A DNA stretch of 64,000 nucleotides, from contig NZ_JARGET010000011.1 in the NCBI RefSeq assembly GCF_029210485.1, positions 1-64,000 of the forward strand, in the 5' to 3' direction. How positions within the stretch are numbered: position 1 is the first letter of the stretch; each line of letters begins with the position of its first letter. The notes below the pieces were generated by a model that worked only from the letters and a program-made list of their open reading frames with translations, had not been told where the DNA came from and made no database searches. A program made the translations under genes and the position numbers. The DNA is from Hoeflea sp. YIM 152468 (GTDB taxonomy: Bacteria; Pseudomonadota; Alphaproteobacteria; Rhizobiales; Rhizobiaceae). This document shows, one piece after another, positions 53,285 to 61,640 of this stretch.

Positions 53285-55329
53285 TTGAGCAAGATCTCGA
53301 GAAACTGGCGCAGGGCGCACCGGCTCCCCGGGACGCCGCAAAACGCCAGGCGCTCGGCGCGGCGATGCAGGCCTATGAGCAATCAGCACAGGAAAAGCAC
53401 CACACAGCCCAAGGATCGGCTGCAGGCCGGCGTCTTATCCATATCGCAACCTCGATATGGAGTGGACTGATGAAACAGCGCTATTTGGCGGGCTCGATCC
53501 TTGCCACATTGATGATCCTGCCTGCGGCGGCCTACATGACCTGGCAGATCGTGCAGGACCAGCAGGGCTGGCGGCCCGAGGATTCTGCTGCTCTGGATGC
53601 GGGCACGCGCACGGGTCCCGAAAAAGCGGCGAAGAGTCCCTTGCAGTCTGATCTCGAACAACGGGACAGGGCGCTGACGGACACGGCACCTGATGCCATG
53701 ATACATGTGGCGCCTGCTGAGATGGCGCCGGTGCCTCAGCCGTCTGATACGCCGGTGGCCAAGCGCGCCATGAAGCCGGCTGGTGCGTTGTCGCAGCAGT
53801 CAACGGGCCCGGCGGTGAGCGGCCTGGCACGGCAAGACTTTGCTGTGCAGGCCGATCAGCATTCCTTGCAGCCCTCCGCGATGCCGGAGGCGGAAGCTGA
53901 ACAGGGCCGGGTGCAGAGTTTCGAGAGCAACGGCGTAACGCCGGTGGCAGAAGAACCGGTGTCAACCTTTTCCGCCGATGTGGATACGGCGTCCTATGCC
54001 CTGATGCGCCAGGCGTTGCGACAGGGCTATCTGCCCGACCCGCAGACAGTCAGGGTCGAGGAGCTGGTCAACTATTTTCCCTATGGCTACCCCGGCCCGG
54101 ATACAGCCGAAACGCCGTTCCGGGCAACGGTGACGGTGACGCCGACGCCGTGGAATGAGAACACCAAGCTTCTGCATGTGGGGGTGAAGGGATACGATAT
54201 CGCGCCAGTTGAACGGCCGCGGGCCAATCTGGTGTTCCTGATTGATGTGTCGGGCTCGATGAATGCGGCGGACAAGCTGCCATTGCTGAAATCGGCCTTC
54301 CGGCTTCTGCTCAACACGCTCGAGCCCGACGACACGGTTTCGATCGTCACCTATGCCGGGGAGGCGGGCACGGTTCTCGAGCCGATCCGTGTTGCCGAAA
54401 AGCAGGAAATTCTGGATGCGATGGAGCGGCTTCGCCCGGGCGGCTCGACAGCCGGTGCCAGGGGGCTGCAGGAAGCCTACAGACTGGCCGAGAAAGGCTT
54501 TGTCAAAAACGGCGTGAACCGGGTGATGCTGGCCACTGACGGAGACTTCAACGTTGGTCCCAGCGACGATGAGGCTCTCAAATCGATGATCGCGGCGAAG
54601 CGCGCAGGCGGCGTTTTCCTGTCGGTGTTCGGTTTCGGTCAGGGCAACTACAACGACCAGCTGATGCAGACGATCGCCCAGAACGGCAATGGCGTGGCCG
54701 CCTATATCGACACGTTGTCGGAAGCCGAAAAGACGCTGGTGCAGGAAGCCTCGGCGTCGCTGTTTCCGATCGCCTCGGACGTGAAGTTTCAGCTCGAGTT
54801 CAATCCCGCAGTGGTGGCGGAGTACCGCCAGATCGGGTTTGAGACGCGCGCGCTCAAACGCGAGGATTTCAACAATGACCGGGTGGATGCGGGCGAGATC
54901 GGCTCTGGGCATACGGTCACCGCGATCTATGAAATTACCCCGGTGGGAAGCCCGGCGGTGCTGACCAGTGATTTGCGTTACGGCGAGGCAAAACCTGCGC
55001 CTGCGCCGGGGGCTGAATCCGGGCACGGCGATGAGTACGCGTTCCTCAGGATCCGGGCAAAAGCACCGGGTGAGGCGCAAAGCAAGCTTACGGAAATCCC
55101 GGCGACGATGAAAAATGAAGTCAGCGATTTCAATTCTGCGTCAGAGGATGTCCGGTTTTCGATTGCGGTGGCAGCGTTCGGACAGAAGTTGCGTAAGGTC
55201 GATGCAGTTGCATCCTACAGCTACGACGCCATTGAACAGATCGCGTCTGAGGCGCGCGGTACCGATCCCTTTGGCTACCGGTCGGAATTCCTGCAATTGG
55301 TGAGGCTGGCAGAACGCCTCGGTCAGTAA
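53281..55329 (+). CDS. Membrane-anchored vWA protein (DUF3520 type) with anti-sigma-like N-terminus
   Basis: The 682-residue protein starts with a cytoplasmic stretch of about 65 residues (EQDLEKLAQGAPAPRDAAKRQAL), followed by one transmembrane helix (about residues 68-87). A low-complexity linker leads to a vWFA domain with MIDAS Asp322-Val-Ser-Gly-Ser, and a DUF3520-like C-terminus follows. This domain plan resembles the YfbK family. Because it is translationally coupled to an ECF sigma gene, the N-terminal segment could hold or release sigma (inference). The start codon is the ATG in the ATGA overlap. Confidence 0.8.
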   Translation: MIEQDLEKLAQGAPAPRDAAKRQALGAAMQAYEQSAQEKHHTAQGSAAGRRLIHIATSIWSGLMKQRYLAGSILATLMILPAAAYMTWQIVQDQQGWRPEDSAALDAGTRTGPEKAAKSPLQSDLEQRDRALTDTAPDAMIHVAPAEMAPVPQPSDTPVAKRAMKPAGALSQQSTGPAVSGLARQDFAVQADQHSLQPSAMPEAEAEQGRVQSFESNGVTPVAEEPVSTFSADVDTASYALMRQALRQGYLPDPQTVRVEELVNYFPYGYPGPDTAETPFRATVTVTPTPWNENTKLLHVGVKGYDIAPVERPRANLVFLIDVSGSMNAADKLPLLKSAFRLLLNTLEPDDTVSIVTYAGEAGTVLEPIRVAEKQEILDAMERLRPGGSTAGARGLQEAYRLAEKGFVKNGVNRVMLATDGDFNVGPSDDEALKSMIAAKRAGGVFLSVFGFGQGNYNDQLMQTIAQNGNGVAAYIDTLSEAEKTLVQEASASLFPIASDVKFQLEFNPAVVAEYRQIGFETRALKREDFNNDRVDAGEIGSGHTVTAIYEITPVGSPAVLTSDLRYGEAKPAPAPGAESGHGDEYAFLRIRAKAPGEAQSKLTEIPATMKNEVSDFNSASEDVRFSIAVAAFGQKLRKVDAVASYSYDAIEQIASEARGTDPFGYRSEFLQLVRLAERLGQ

Positions 55330-55522
55330 GCAATGATGAGGGCTGGCGGTAATGCCGGCCTTCGTGCGCGCGGATGTTCGTTCCCTGATTGATTTTCTGC
55401 AGGCTGTCCATGTCAGGATCCGGGAAAGCGCATTCTCCCGGGGATTTGCCCGGAGGGGCTGGAGAATTTGGGTACCATCAAAAACGGGAGCATAATGACT
55501 TTTTGAGGATCGGGAGGTCTCT

Positions 55523-56497
55523 ATGAACAAGAGCACGAACCAAGTCCCCGCGCAAAAGGTCCGGCAGGAAGCTGCCGAAGCCGATGGCGCAGAAACGCCG
55601 TTTCACACCGGTCAAGAATTTCCGACCACCGTGTTCGGCTATCCGGGCCTTGATCCGACCGGCTGGCTGCATCTGTTTCCGCCGGTCGAAGACACGCCCG
55701 AGGGCGACTGCCCACCTGACCCGGAAGATCCTCTGATCAATCCGCTTCCGGATTATGAAACTTTCAACGAAGACGATCTTCGGTTTGACGACGGGCACTG
55801 GATCGAGATTGACGACGGCGAGCCGGGTCCGATGGGGCCGCCGCCGCCGCCGCTCAAACCGAAACCGCTGCCGCCAATCAGCAAGGGGCCAGGAACACGG
55901 CGTGACCGCGCGATCAACAAGAAGATCATCGATCGGTTGAAAGCCAATTCCTCTCACCCTGTTCACCGAAAGCTCGAACGGCGCCGGATCGGCAGGATGT
56001 ATGACCCCGGCACCAAGGAATTCGGGGGCATGAAATTTCGAGTCTGGCGGCTCAAGGAGAAGTACCGCAATTGCTCAAAGGTCATCCGCTGGACCTTTTA
56101 TGCCGCCGGGCGGCCCTACTGGGGCGAGCCAGCCTTCTTTAGCAACAAGAAACTGATCGGGGCCGGAGGCGCTCTGGACGGTATGAAAGCCGGCCGGTTC
56201 GTCGTGGTCGGTGAGTTGACGTTGCGCAGATACCAGGATGTCGGCGCGGTGCTGCATATCACCTGTGGCGAAAAAATCATCTCGATTGATGTCGGCACCG
56301 TGCACACGGAGCTGATCAGGGAAGTTGCCTATGCCAACTATGCCGCCTCGGGGTGGTATTTCGGAGTGGATTCAACAAAGAGCGGAGGCAATTTCAATCA
56401 GACCATGCTGCGCTGGAACAAGTTTTCCAAGACCCCGAGGACCGTGCCGAAAAAATACGGGGCCGGGGTCAGCACAAGCTATTCATTCGGCGGTTAG
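55523..56497 (+). CDS. Hypothetical protein, proline/acid-rich N-terminal half
   Basis: The 324-residue protein has no signal peptide. Residues 30-125 are rich in Pro, Asp, Glu and Gly (including a Pro run in PGPMGPPPPP). Residues 130-324 are basic and likely folded (GGMKFRVWRLKEKYRNCSKVIRWTFYA, FFSNKKLIGAGGALDGMKAGRFVVVGEL). No family recognised. A strong GGGAGG ribosome site precedes the ATG. It is not obviously co-transcribed with its neighbours. Confidence 0.6.
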   Translation: MNKSTNQVPAQKVRQEAAEADGAETPFHTGQEFPTTVFGYPGLDPTGWLHLFPPVEDTPEGDCPPDPEDPLINPLPDYETFNEDDLRFDDGHWIEIDDGEPGPMGPPPPPLKPKPLPPISKGPGTRRDRAINKKIIDRLKANSSHPVHRKLERRRIGRMYDPGTKEFGGMKFRVWRLKEKYRNCSKVIRWTFYAAGRPYWGEPAFFSNKKLIGAGGALDGMKAGRFVVVGELTLRRYQDVGAVLHITCGEKIISIDVGTVHTELIREVAYANYAASGWYFGVDSTKSGGNFNQTMLRWNKFSKTPRTVPKKYGAGVSTSYSFGG

Positions 56498-56541
56498 TCC
56501 GGTGTGCTGCGCAAATCTCATCTGACACACAGTAGGCGGGA

Positions 56542-57552
56542 TCAGCTGCGGCGGCCGCGGCGCTCGCGCGTCGGGGCAGAGGTCTTTGCCGCAACCGTGT
56601 TGCGCATCGGACCGATCCGCTCGACGATGGTTTCGACCGTTGGACGCTGCGCCTTGATATGGGTGTCGACCGCGTCGCGCATGGCGGCGAGATGTTCGCA
56701 CGAGGTGCCGCAGCAGCCGCCGATGATGCGGGCGCCGGCGTCGATGGCCAGACGGACATAATCGGCCATCAGCGGCGGGGTGCCGGAATAGTGGATTTCG
56801 GCGCCGCGGAACTGGGGGATGCCGCAATTGCCCTTGACCACAACGATTGCATCAGGATCGGCTGCGGTCATGTCGAGCAGCGAGGAGAGAATGTCGGAAG
56901 CCCCGACGCCGCAGTTTGCGCCAACCGCAAACGGGCCTTCGCCGATATCCCTGGCAAGCGTGTGGATGTCGCGCGGATGTACGCCCATCATGGTCTTGCC
57001 AGCGGTGTCGAACGAGCCGGTGTAAATGTAAGGCAGGTCGTGGCGCACCGCAGCTTCCGCGGCAGCGCGGATTTCATCCGTGGCCGACATGGTTTCAATC
57101 CAGACGACATCAATGCCGCCGGCTTTGAGACCTTCGATCTGTTCGGCGAAGGATTCGACGGCGGATTCGTAGGTCATGGCGCCAAGCGGCACCAGAAGGT
57201 CGCCGGTGGGGCCGACCGAGCCGCCGACGATGACCTTGCGCGGCGCCTTGTCTGCCACGGCGCGGGCAATCTCGGCAGCCTTCTTGTTGAGGGAAAAGAC
57301 GCGGCCTTCGGCCTGGTGCAGCTTGAGCCGGTTGCGGGTGCCGCCAAAGGAGTTGGTCAGGATGATGTCGGATCCTGCGTCAACAAAACCCTGGTGCAGT
57401 TTGGTGATTTTTTCCGGAGCCGTTTCCAGCCACAATTCCGGAGCTTCGCCTGATTCCAGCCCCATGGCGAACAGGTTGGTGCCTGTGGCGCCATCGGCGA
57501 GAAGGACGCCTTTCTCGGCAAGCAGATCGGCAAGTGGATTGGAAACGGGCAT
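56542..57552 (-). CDS. bmt: Betaine-homocysteine-type S-methyltransferase
   Basis: This 336-residue protein has the homocysteine S-methyltransferase fold: LLADGATGTNLFAMGL at the N-terminus, GANCGVGASD, then the zinc-ligand GGCCGTSCEHLAAM. Transfers a methyl group from betaine (or another donor) to homocysteine, making methionine. A rhizobial homologue is known as Bmt; the donor here is inferred. AGGAGAA precedes the ATG at 57552. It lies beside the betaine ABC operon, and its leader carries an operator-like repeat also found before the corrinoid:folate methyltransferase. Confidence 0.8.
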   Translation of the reverse strand: MPVSNPLADLLAEKGVLLADGATGTNLFAMGLESGEAPELWLETAPEKITKLHQGFVDAGSDIILTNSFGGTRNRLKLHQAEGRVFSLNKKAAEIARAVADKAPRKVIVGGSVGPTGDLLVPLGAMTYESAVESFAEQIEGLKAGGIDVVWIETMSATDEIRAAAEAAVRHDLPYIYTGSFDTAGKTMMGVHPRDIHTLARDIGEGPFAVGANCGVGASDILSSLLDMTAADPDAIVVVKGNCGIPQFRGAEIHYSGTPPLMADYVRLAIDAGARIIGGCCGTSCEHLAAMRDAVDTHIKAQRPTVETIVERIGPMRNTVAAKTSAPTRERRGRRS

Positions 57553-57579
57553 ACAGTTCTCCTGATCAATTGCATATCG

Positions 57580-57597
57580 TATAAAGATGTCCTTATA
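57580..57597. promoter_or_regulatory. Inverted repeat, putative operator of bmt
   Basis: TATAAAGA (57580-57587) and TCCTTATA (57590-57597 region) form an imperfect repeat sharing ATAAAGAT...TTAT with the site at 43639-43660. It lies about 28 nt before the bmt ATG, so both genes may answer to one methionine/SAH-type regulator. Confidence 0.5.
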
Positions 57598-57627
57598 TGA
57601 TTGCAATAGAAGCTGTCGCCGGACATG

Positions 57628-57664
57628 AAAAAACCCGCGCGCGACACTGCCGCCCGCGGGTTTT
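57628..57664 (-). terminator. Rho-independent terminator of the proXWV operon
   Basis: AAAACCCGCG (57630-57639) pairs with CGCGGGTTTT (57655-57664). On the minus strand it is followed by a T-run (57628-57633 complement). It lies downstream of proV and upstream of bmt; both arms carry T-runs, so it can work on either strand. Confidence 0.75.
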
Positions 57665-57718
57665 CAAGTGGGTCTGATCCGTTTGAGATGCCCCGACAGG
57701 CTGCGGGGCAAGTGAGGA

Positions 57719-58774
57719 TCAGGCGGCTGCGTCTTCGTGATCGACCGGTGTCACCATGGCAGAAATCACGTCATGGATATCCAGCGCCCCGACAGGCTTG
57801 CCTGAGGCATCAGTGACATGGGCCATCGATGTGTTGGAGTCGGTCATCTTCTTGGCGGCAACTTCCAGCACGGTTCCGGATTTTACCGCCATGCCCTGCG
57901 GTTCGCCCGACAGCGGTTTTACAACCATGTCGACGGAAATCACCCGGCCGCGATTGACCTCGCGCACGAAGCTGGAGATGTATTCATCGGCTGGATGAAG
58001 CACAATCTCCTGTTTCGTGCCCTGCTGAACCACTTCGCCGTCGCGCAGAATGGCGATGCGATCGCCGAGGCGAAGCGCTTCATCGAGATCGTGGGTGATG
58101 AAGACCACGGTCTTGCGGATTTCCTTCTGCAGATCCAGAAGAACGGTCTGCATGTCCATGCGGATGAGCGGGTCGAGCGCGGAGAAGGCTTCGTCCATCA
58201 GCAGGATCGGGGCGTCATTGGTCAGCGCGCGCGCCAGCCCGACACGCTGTTGCATGCCACCCGAAAGCTGATTGGGAAAATTGTCTTCAAAGCCATCCAG
58301 CCCGACACGGGTAATCCAGCGCCGCGCCTGCTTTTCCTGCTCTTCTCGCGGCAAGCCCTGGATTTCCAGGCCGTAAACCGCGTTTTCAAGAACCGTACGG
58401 TGCGGCAGAAGGGCGAACTTCTGGAACACCATGGCGGTCTTGTGACGACGGAACTCGCGCAGCTCGTTCTCGTTCATCTTGACGACGTCATCGTCACCGA
58501 CAATGACTTCGCCGATGGTCGGGTCGATCAACCGGTTGATATGGCGGATCAGGGTCGACTTGCCCGAGCCGGACAGGCCCATGACCACCTGAATGCCGCC
58601 ACCGGGCATGTCGATGTTGATGTCCTTGAGGCCGAGCACGTGATTGTGTTTGTCGTTGAGCTCGGTCTTGCTCATGCCACCTTTGACGGCGTCGATATAG
58701 GCTTCCGGATTGGGTCCGAAAATCTTGTACAGATTGCGGACACTGATTCCGATTTCTTCGGATTGCTCAACCAT
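57719..58774 (-). CDS. proV: Glycine betaine ABC transporter ATP-binding protein (ProV-like)
   Basis: This 351-residue protein has Walker A GLSGSGKS, signature LSGGMQQR, Walker B ILLMDEAFSALD and the His switch FITHDLDEAL. A C-terminal CBS-like region (VSAMVTPVDHEDAAA end) probably senses ionic strength. The N-terminal segment includes EQSEEIGISVRNLYKIFGP as in ProV/OpuAA. A GGAGGTGG ribosome site precedes the ATG at 58774, inside proW. The open frame reaches further upstream, but that part reads as proW in another frame. Confidence 0.87.
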   Translation of the reverse strand: MVEQSEEIGISVRNLYKIFGPNPEAYIDAVKGGMSKTELNDKHNHVLGLKDINIDMPGGGIQVVMGLSGSGKSTLIRHINRLIDPTIGEVIVGDDDVVKMNENELREFRRHKTAMVFQKFALLPHRTVLENAVYGLEIQGLPREEQEKQARRWITRVGLDGFEDNFPNQLSGGMQQRVGLARALTNDAPILLMDEAFSALDPLIRMDMQTVLLDLQKEIRKTVVFITHDLDEALRLGDRIAILRDGEVVQQGTKQEIVLHPADEYISSFVREVNRGRVISVDMVVKPLSGEPQGMAVKSGTVLEVAAKKMTDSNTSMAHVTDASGKPVGALDIHDVISAMVTPVDHEDAAA

Positions 58775-59654
58775 GGACCACCTCCAAATGCTTCTGCAAC
58801 CGCTTGCCATAGGCTTGGCTGGTGCGGTCAAAGATGATGGCGATGCCGACAATGGCGAGGCCGTTGAAAATACCCAGCGTGAAATACTGGTTCGAGATTG
58901 CCTTGAGCACCGGCAGGCCCAGACCCTGGACGCCAATCATCGAGGCGACCACGACCATGGCGAGCGCCATCATGATGGTCTGGTTGACGCCAGCCATGAT
59001 GGTGGGCAGCGCCAGCGGCATCTGCACATTCTTGAGCCGTTGCCAATTGGAAGATCCAAACGCATCCGCGGCTTCCAGCACATCCTTGTCGACCAGGCGA
59101 ATGCCGAGATTGGTCAGCCGGATGATGGGCGGAATGGCGTAGACCATCACCGCGATCAGGCCGGGAACGCGACCGATGCCGAGCAACATGACCACCGGGA
59201 TGAGGTAGACGAAACTCGGCATGGTCTGCATCACGTCGAGGATTGGATTGAGAACAGCCTGGATCTTGTTGGATCGACCCATGAGAATGCCGATCGGTAT
59301 GCCAACAATAATGGCAAGGATCGTTGCCACCACCGTCATGGCGATGGTCTTCATGGTGTCTTCCCACATGTCGAAATAGCCGATCAGCAGCAGCGTGATG
59401 ATGACACCAAAGGTTATCTTCGGGCTGCGGCTTGCCAGCCACGCGATCACTGCGAAAGCGAGAATGACGAGAGGCCATGGCGAACTGGTGAGCAGTTGCT
59501 CGACACGATACATGAACCACTGCACCGGATAGAGTGCCGTTTCGAACATGTCGCCATTGGCGCGGGTGAAATTGCGGAAGCCGAGATCGATCGTCTTTTT
59601 CAAGGCCGTCAGTCTGTCGGTGTCCATGGCGGGAAATTCTATGAGCCAGTCCAT
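58767..59654 (-). CDS. proW: Glycine betaine ABC transporter permease (ProW-like)
   Basis: The 295-residue permease has about seven hydrophobic helices and the ProW/OpuAB core (ILDVMQTMPSFVYLIPVVMLLG, IRLVDKDVLEAADAFGSSNWQRLKNVQMPLALPTIMAGVNQ with the EAA loop). The start is the ATG at 59654 after GGAGCG. It overlaps proV by 8 nt. It is separated from proX by 204 nt and a terminator. Confidence 0.87.
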   Translation of the reverse strand: MDWLIEFPAMDTDRLTALKKTIDLGFRNFTRANGDMFETALYPVQWFMYRVEQLLTSSPWPLVILAFAVIAWLASRSPKITFGVIITLLLIGYFDMWEDTMKTIAMTVVATILAIIVGIPIGILMGRSNKIQAVLNPILDVMQTMPSFVYLIPVVMLLGIGRVPGLIAVMVYAIPPIIRLTNLGIRLVDKDVLEAADAFGSSNWQRLKNVQMPLALPTIMAGVNQTIMMALAMVVVASMIGVQGLGLPVLKAISNQYFTLGIFNGLAIVGIAIIFDRTSQAYGKRLQKHLEVVHG

Positions 59655-59814
59655 TTTCACGCTCCAAATACGGGAAATTAGTGTGCGCAGATCCCGAAGG
59701 ACCAACAATTCATCGCTGCCTTCAGTCCGACGAACGCACCCAATGGCACTTGCTTCCCCCGGCCTCGGCCCCAGATCTGAGCGGCGCTATGGTCCCCAGC
59801 CGCATGTATCTGGT

Positions 59815-59844
59815 AAAAAAGATGGCGGACCAAAGCCCGCCACC
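59815..59844 (-). terminator. Terminator/attenuator between proX and proW
   Basis: On the minus strand GGTGGCGG (59844-59837) pairs with CCGCCATC (59828-59821) around an 8-nt loop and is followed by TTTTTT (59820-59815). It lies after proX and before proW, so it likely leaves the binding protein more highly expressed than the permease. Confidence 0.7.
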
Positions 59845-59858
59845 TTTGAAGCGATGTC

Positions 59859-60866
59859 TTACATCACTGCTTTCTTGACCTTTTCAGCCGCTTCGGGCGA
59901 GACCCACTGCGTCCAGATATCCTCATTTTCCTTGAGGAAATGACGGGCCCCAGCTTCCCCGGTCGCCTGATTGTCGGCCATCCAGGCCAGCAATTTGTTC
60001 ACCGTGGAGTTGGGCCAGCTGCGGTTTGCCAGGTAATCATAAGCCGGGCCGGCACGCTTTTTGAAATCGTCGGTGACAACCGTATAGACTTCAGACTTGG
60101 ACCAGGCATTCTTCACCGGATCGGGACAGTCGGTGATCGAGGTGCAGCGGTCCCACTCTTCCTTGTTGTGCTCCACGCCATGGTCGAGCTTGACCATTTC
60201 GTATTTGCCAAGGATCGCGGTTGGCGCCCAGTAGTATCCGAGCCATGGCTTTTCGCTTTCGTAGGCCTTGGCGATCGAGCCATCAAGGCCAGCAGCAGAG
60301 CCGGTTTCGACTGTTACCCAGCCCTTGTCTTCAGCTCCATAAGCCTTGAACAGGTTGGTGGTGATGATGCGGCAACCCCAGCCTTCGGGGCAGTTGTAAA
60401 CGCCGCCCTTGCCTTCGTTTTCCATGCCGGGGGCAGGGAACAGCTCTGGGTGTGCCAGCGCATCGTCAATGGTTTTGATTTCGGGGTGTTCGGCAGCGAG
60501 ATATTTCGGGATCCACCAGCCTTCGACACCGCCATCGCTGAGCGATTCCGACGCGTAGTGCAGCTTGCCTTCGGCAACGGCCGCATCAAGCAACGTACGC
60601 AGCGAGTTGATCCAGGCTTCCGGCGCGACGTCCGGCTCCTGCTTTTCAACCATGGAGGTAAGTGTCGGCGTGGTGTCGCCGGCAACCAGTTCGGCCTGGC
60701 AGCCATAGCCTTCGGAAAGGATGATCTCGTCAATATTGGCCAGAACTTCCGCCGAGGCCCAGTTCATGTTCGCGATGGTAACGCGACCGCAATCTGCGGC
60801 AGATGCAACTCCGGCAAAGCCCATGAGGCCAGCGGCGAGGACGGTGGAAGCGAGTAGCTTCTTCAT
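59859..60866 (-). CDS. proX: Glycine betaine-type ABC transporter substrate-binding protein (ProX-like)
   Basis: The 335-residue periplasmic protein has a Sec signal (cut at ASAAD, about residue 24) and an OpuAC/ProX fold. VTIANMNWASAEVLANIDEIILSEGYGC, DVAPEAWINSL and KPWLGYYWAPTAILGKYEM supply aromatic residues of the kind that cage trimethylammonium groups. Binds glycine betaine or a similar quaternary amine for the importer. GGGAGGTC precedes the ATG. It is the first gene of the operon. Confidence 0.87.
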   Translation of the reverse strand: MKKLLASTVLAAGLMGFAGVASAADCGRVTIANMNWASAEVLANIDEIILSEGYGCQAELVAGDTTPTLTSMVEKQEPDVAPEAWINSLRTLLDAAVAEGKLHYASESLSDGGVEGWWIPKYLAAEHPEIKTIDDALAHPELFPAPGMENEGKGGVYNCPEGWGCRIITTNLFKAYGAEDKGWVTVETGSAAGLDGSIAKAYESEKPWLGYYWAPTAILGKYEMVKLDHGVEHNKEEWDRCTSITDCPDPVKNAWSKSEVYTVVTDDFKKRAGPAYDYLANRSWPNSTVNKLLAWMADNQATGEAGARHFLKENEDIWTQWVSPEAAEKVKKAVM

Positions 60867-61169
60867 AAGTAAGACCTCCCAGTCTTGTTACGGCAGTGGT
60901 TGTTCCATTATTCGGCAAATCCGGTCACTGCGTCTACCGGAAACCGATGCAATTGACGTCGTGCCGTATCCAGATCTGCGGCTGCCAAGCCAGAGGCTGG
61001 CCAGCGACAAAAGGGCAACGACATCGACGTTTGGGTATGTGACCTGCGGAACTCTGTCACAGGCCTCAAGCGTCAATCTAACGCAGTTCAGGGTAAGGAC
61101 TTGGCAAAAGAAATCAACCGCGTCGGCGTGATTTTGCAATTCGCCGCGTGGCATTTTCGGTCAAACGGC
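60867..61169. other. Intergenic, proX promoter region
   Basis: About 300 nt upstream of proX hold no convincing gene. An 88-codon minus-strand ORF (60888-61154) lacks a ribosome site and family features. Presumably holds the proX promoter; no known operator recognised. Confidence 0.4.
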
Positions 61170-61205
61170 AAAAAAGATCGGGCAAAGTGAATTAATTGCC
61201 CGATT
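61169..61205 (-). terminator. Minus-strand terminator-like hairpin downstream of unknown transcript
   Basis: ATCGGGCAA (61177-61185) and TTGCCCGAT (61196-61204) form a perfect 9-bp stem with a 10-nt loop. On the minus strand the stem is followed by TTTTTT (complement of 61170-61175). No gene ends just upstream of it on that strand, so it may end an sRNA or long leader. Confidence 0.6.
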
Positions 61206-61366
61206 CATGATTGGTTAGGGTTTCACTAACCGTCCGGTAACGATGTCCGGGTTAAACCTTCACACACGGCGGGGGACAACCGCCGACCATTCCGGATCAG
61301 GTATTGCGTACCGGGATGTCGCGATCCTCGCGCGTTTTTGCGAGGGCGCCAGGCGTATCTTTGGCC

Positions 61367-61396
61367 GGCCGTCCGGACCGCAGGGTCCGGACGGCC
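61367..61396. other. Perfect 13-bp stem-loop
   Basis: GGCCGTCCGGACC (61367-61379) and GGTCCGGACGGCC (61384-61396) pair perfectly with a four-base loop GCAG. It has no T-run, so it may be part of a structured RNA or a protein site. It lies between the terminators at 61169-61205 and 61433-61462. Confidence 0.5.
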
Positions 61397-61432
61397 TTCG
61401 CATTTGATGGCTGAATTCGATCTGTTGCAATG

Positions 61433-61462
61433 AAAAAAGGCCGGATGCCTGAGCATCCGGCC
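61433..61462 (-). terminator. Strong Rho-independent terminator of the small gene at 61509
   Basis: GGCCGGATGC and GCATCCGGCC (61439-61448 and 61453-61462) form a perfect 10-bp stem with a 4-nt loop, followed on the minus strand by TTTTTT (61438-61433). It lies 46 nt after the small ORF. Confidence 0.8.
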
Positions 61463-61508
61463 CTGTCGCGACTGCAGAGTCGTGTTGCGCGCTTTGTGGT
61501 GGGGCTGA

Positions 61509-61640
61509 TCAGCCCGCAGAAAGCGTGCGAATAACGCTGTTGATGAACCCGCGATGGTTCTTCTGGTTGGCCCTCTGGGCCGGAATGACGCCATTCCATG
61601 CGATCTGAACGCGGTTGGCAGAATTAAATACGTAAAGCAT
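61509..61640 (-). CDS. Small protein of unknown function, 43 residues
   Basis: The short ORF reads MLYVFNSANRVQIAWNGVIP and continues with basic and polar residues to end RTLSAG. AAAGGG precedes the ATG by 8 nt, and the strong terminator at 61433-61462 follows on the same strand. These two facts make it likely to be expressed. No family recognised. It may instead be part of an sRNA transcript. Confidence 0.5.
   Translation of the reverse strand: MLYVFNSANRVQIAWNGVIPAQRANQKNHRGFINSVIRTLSAG

Noticed and set aside
58775-58936. 54-residue N-terminal extension of proV
   Set aside because: The extension lies within proW in another frame and has no ribosome site, whereas GGAGGTGG precedes the ATG at 58774.
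60888-61154. 88-codon minus-strand ORF upstream of proX
   Set aside because: No ribosome site, no recognisable domain, and it sits in the promoter region of proX.
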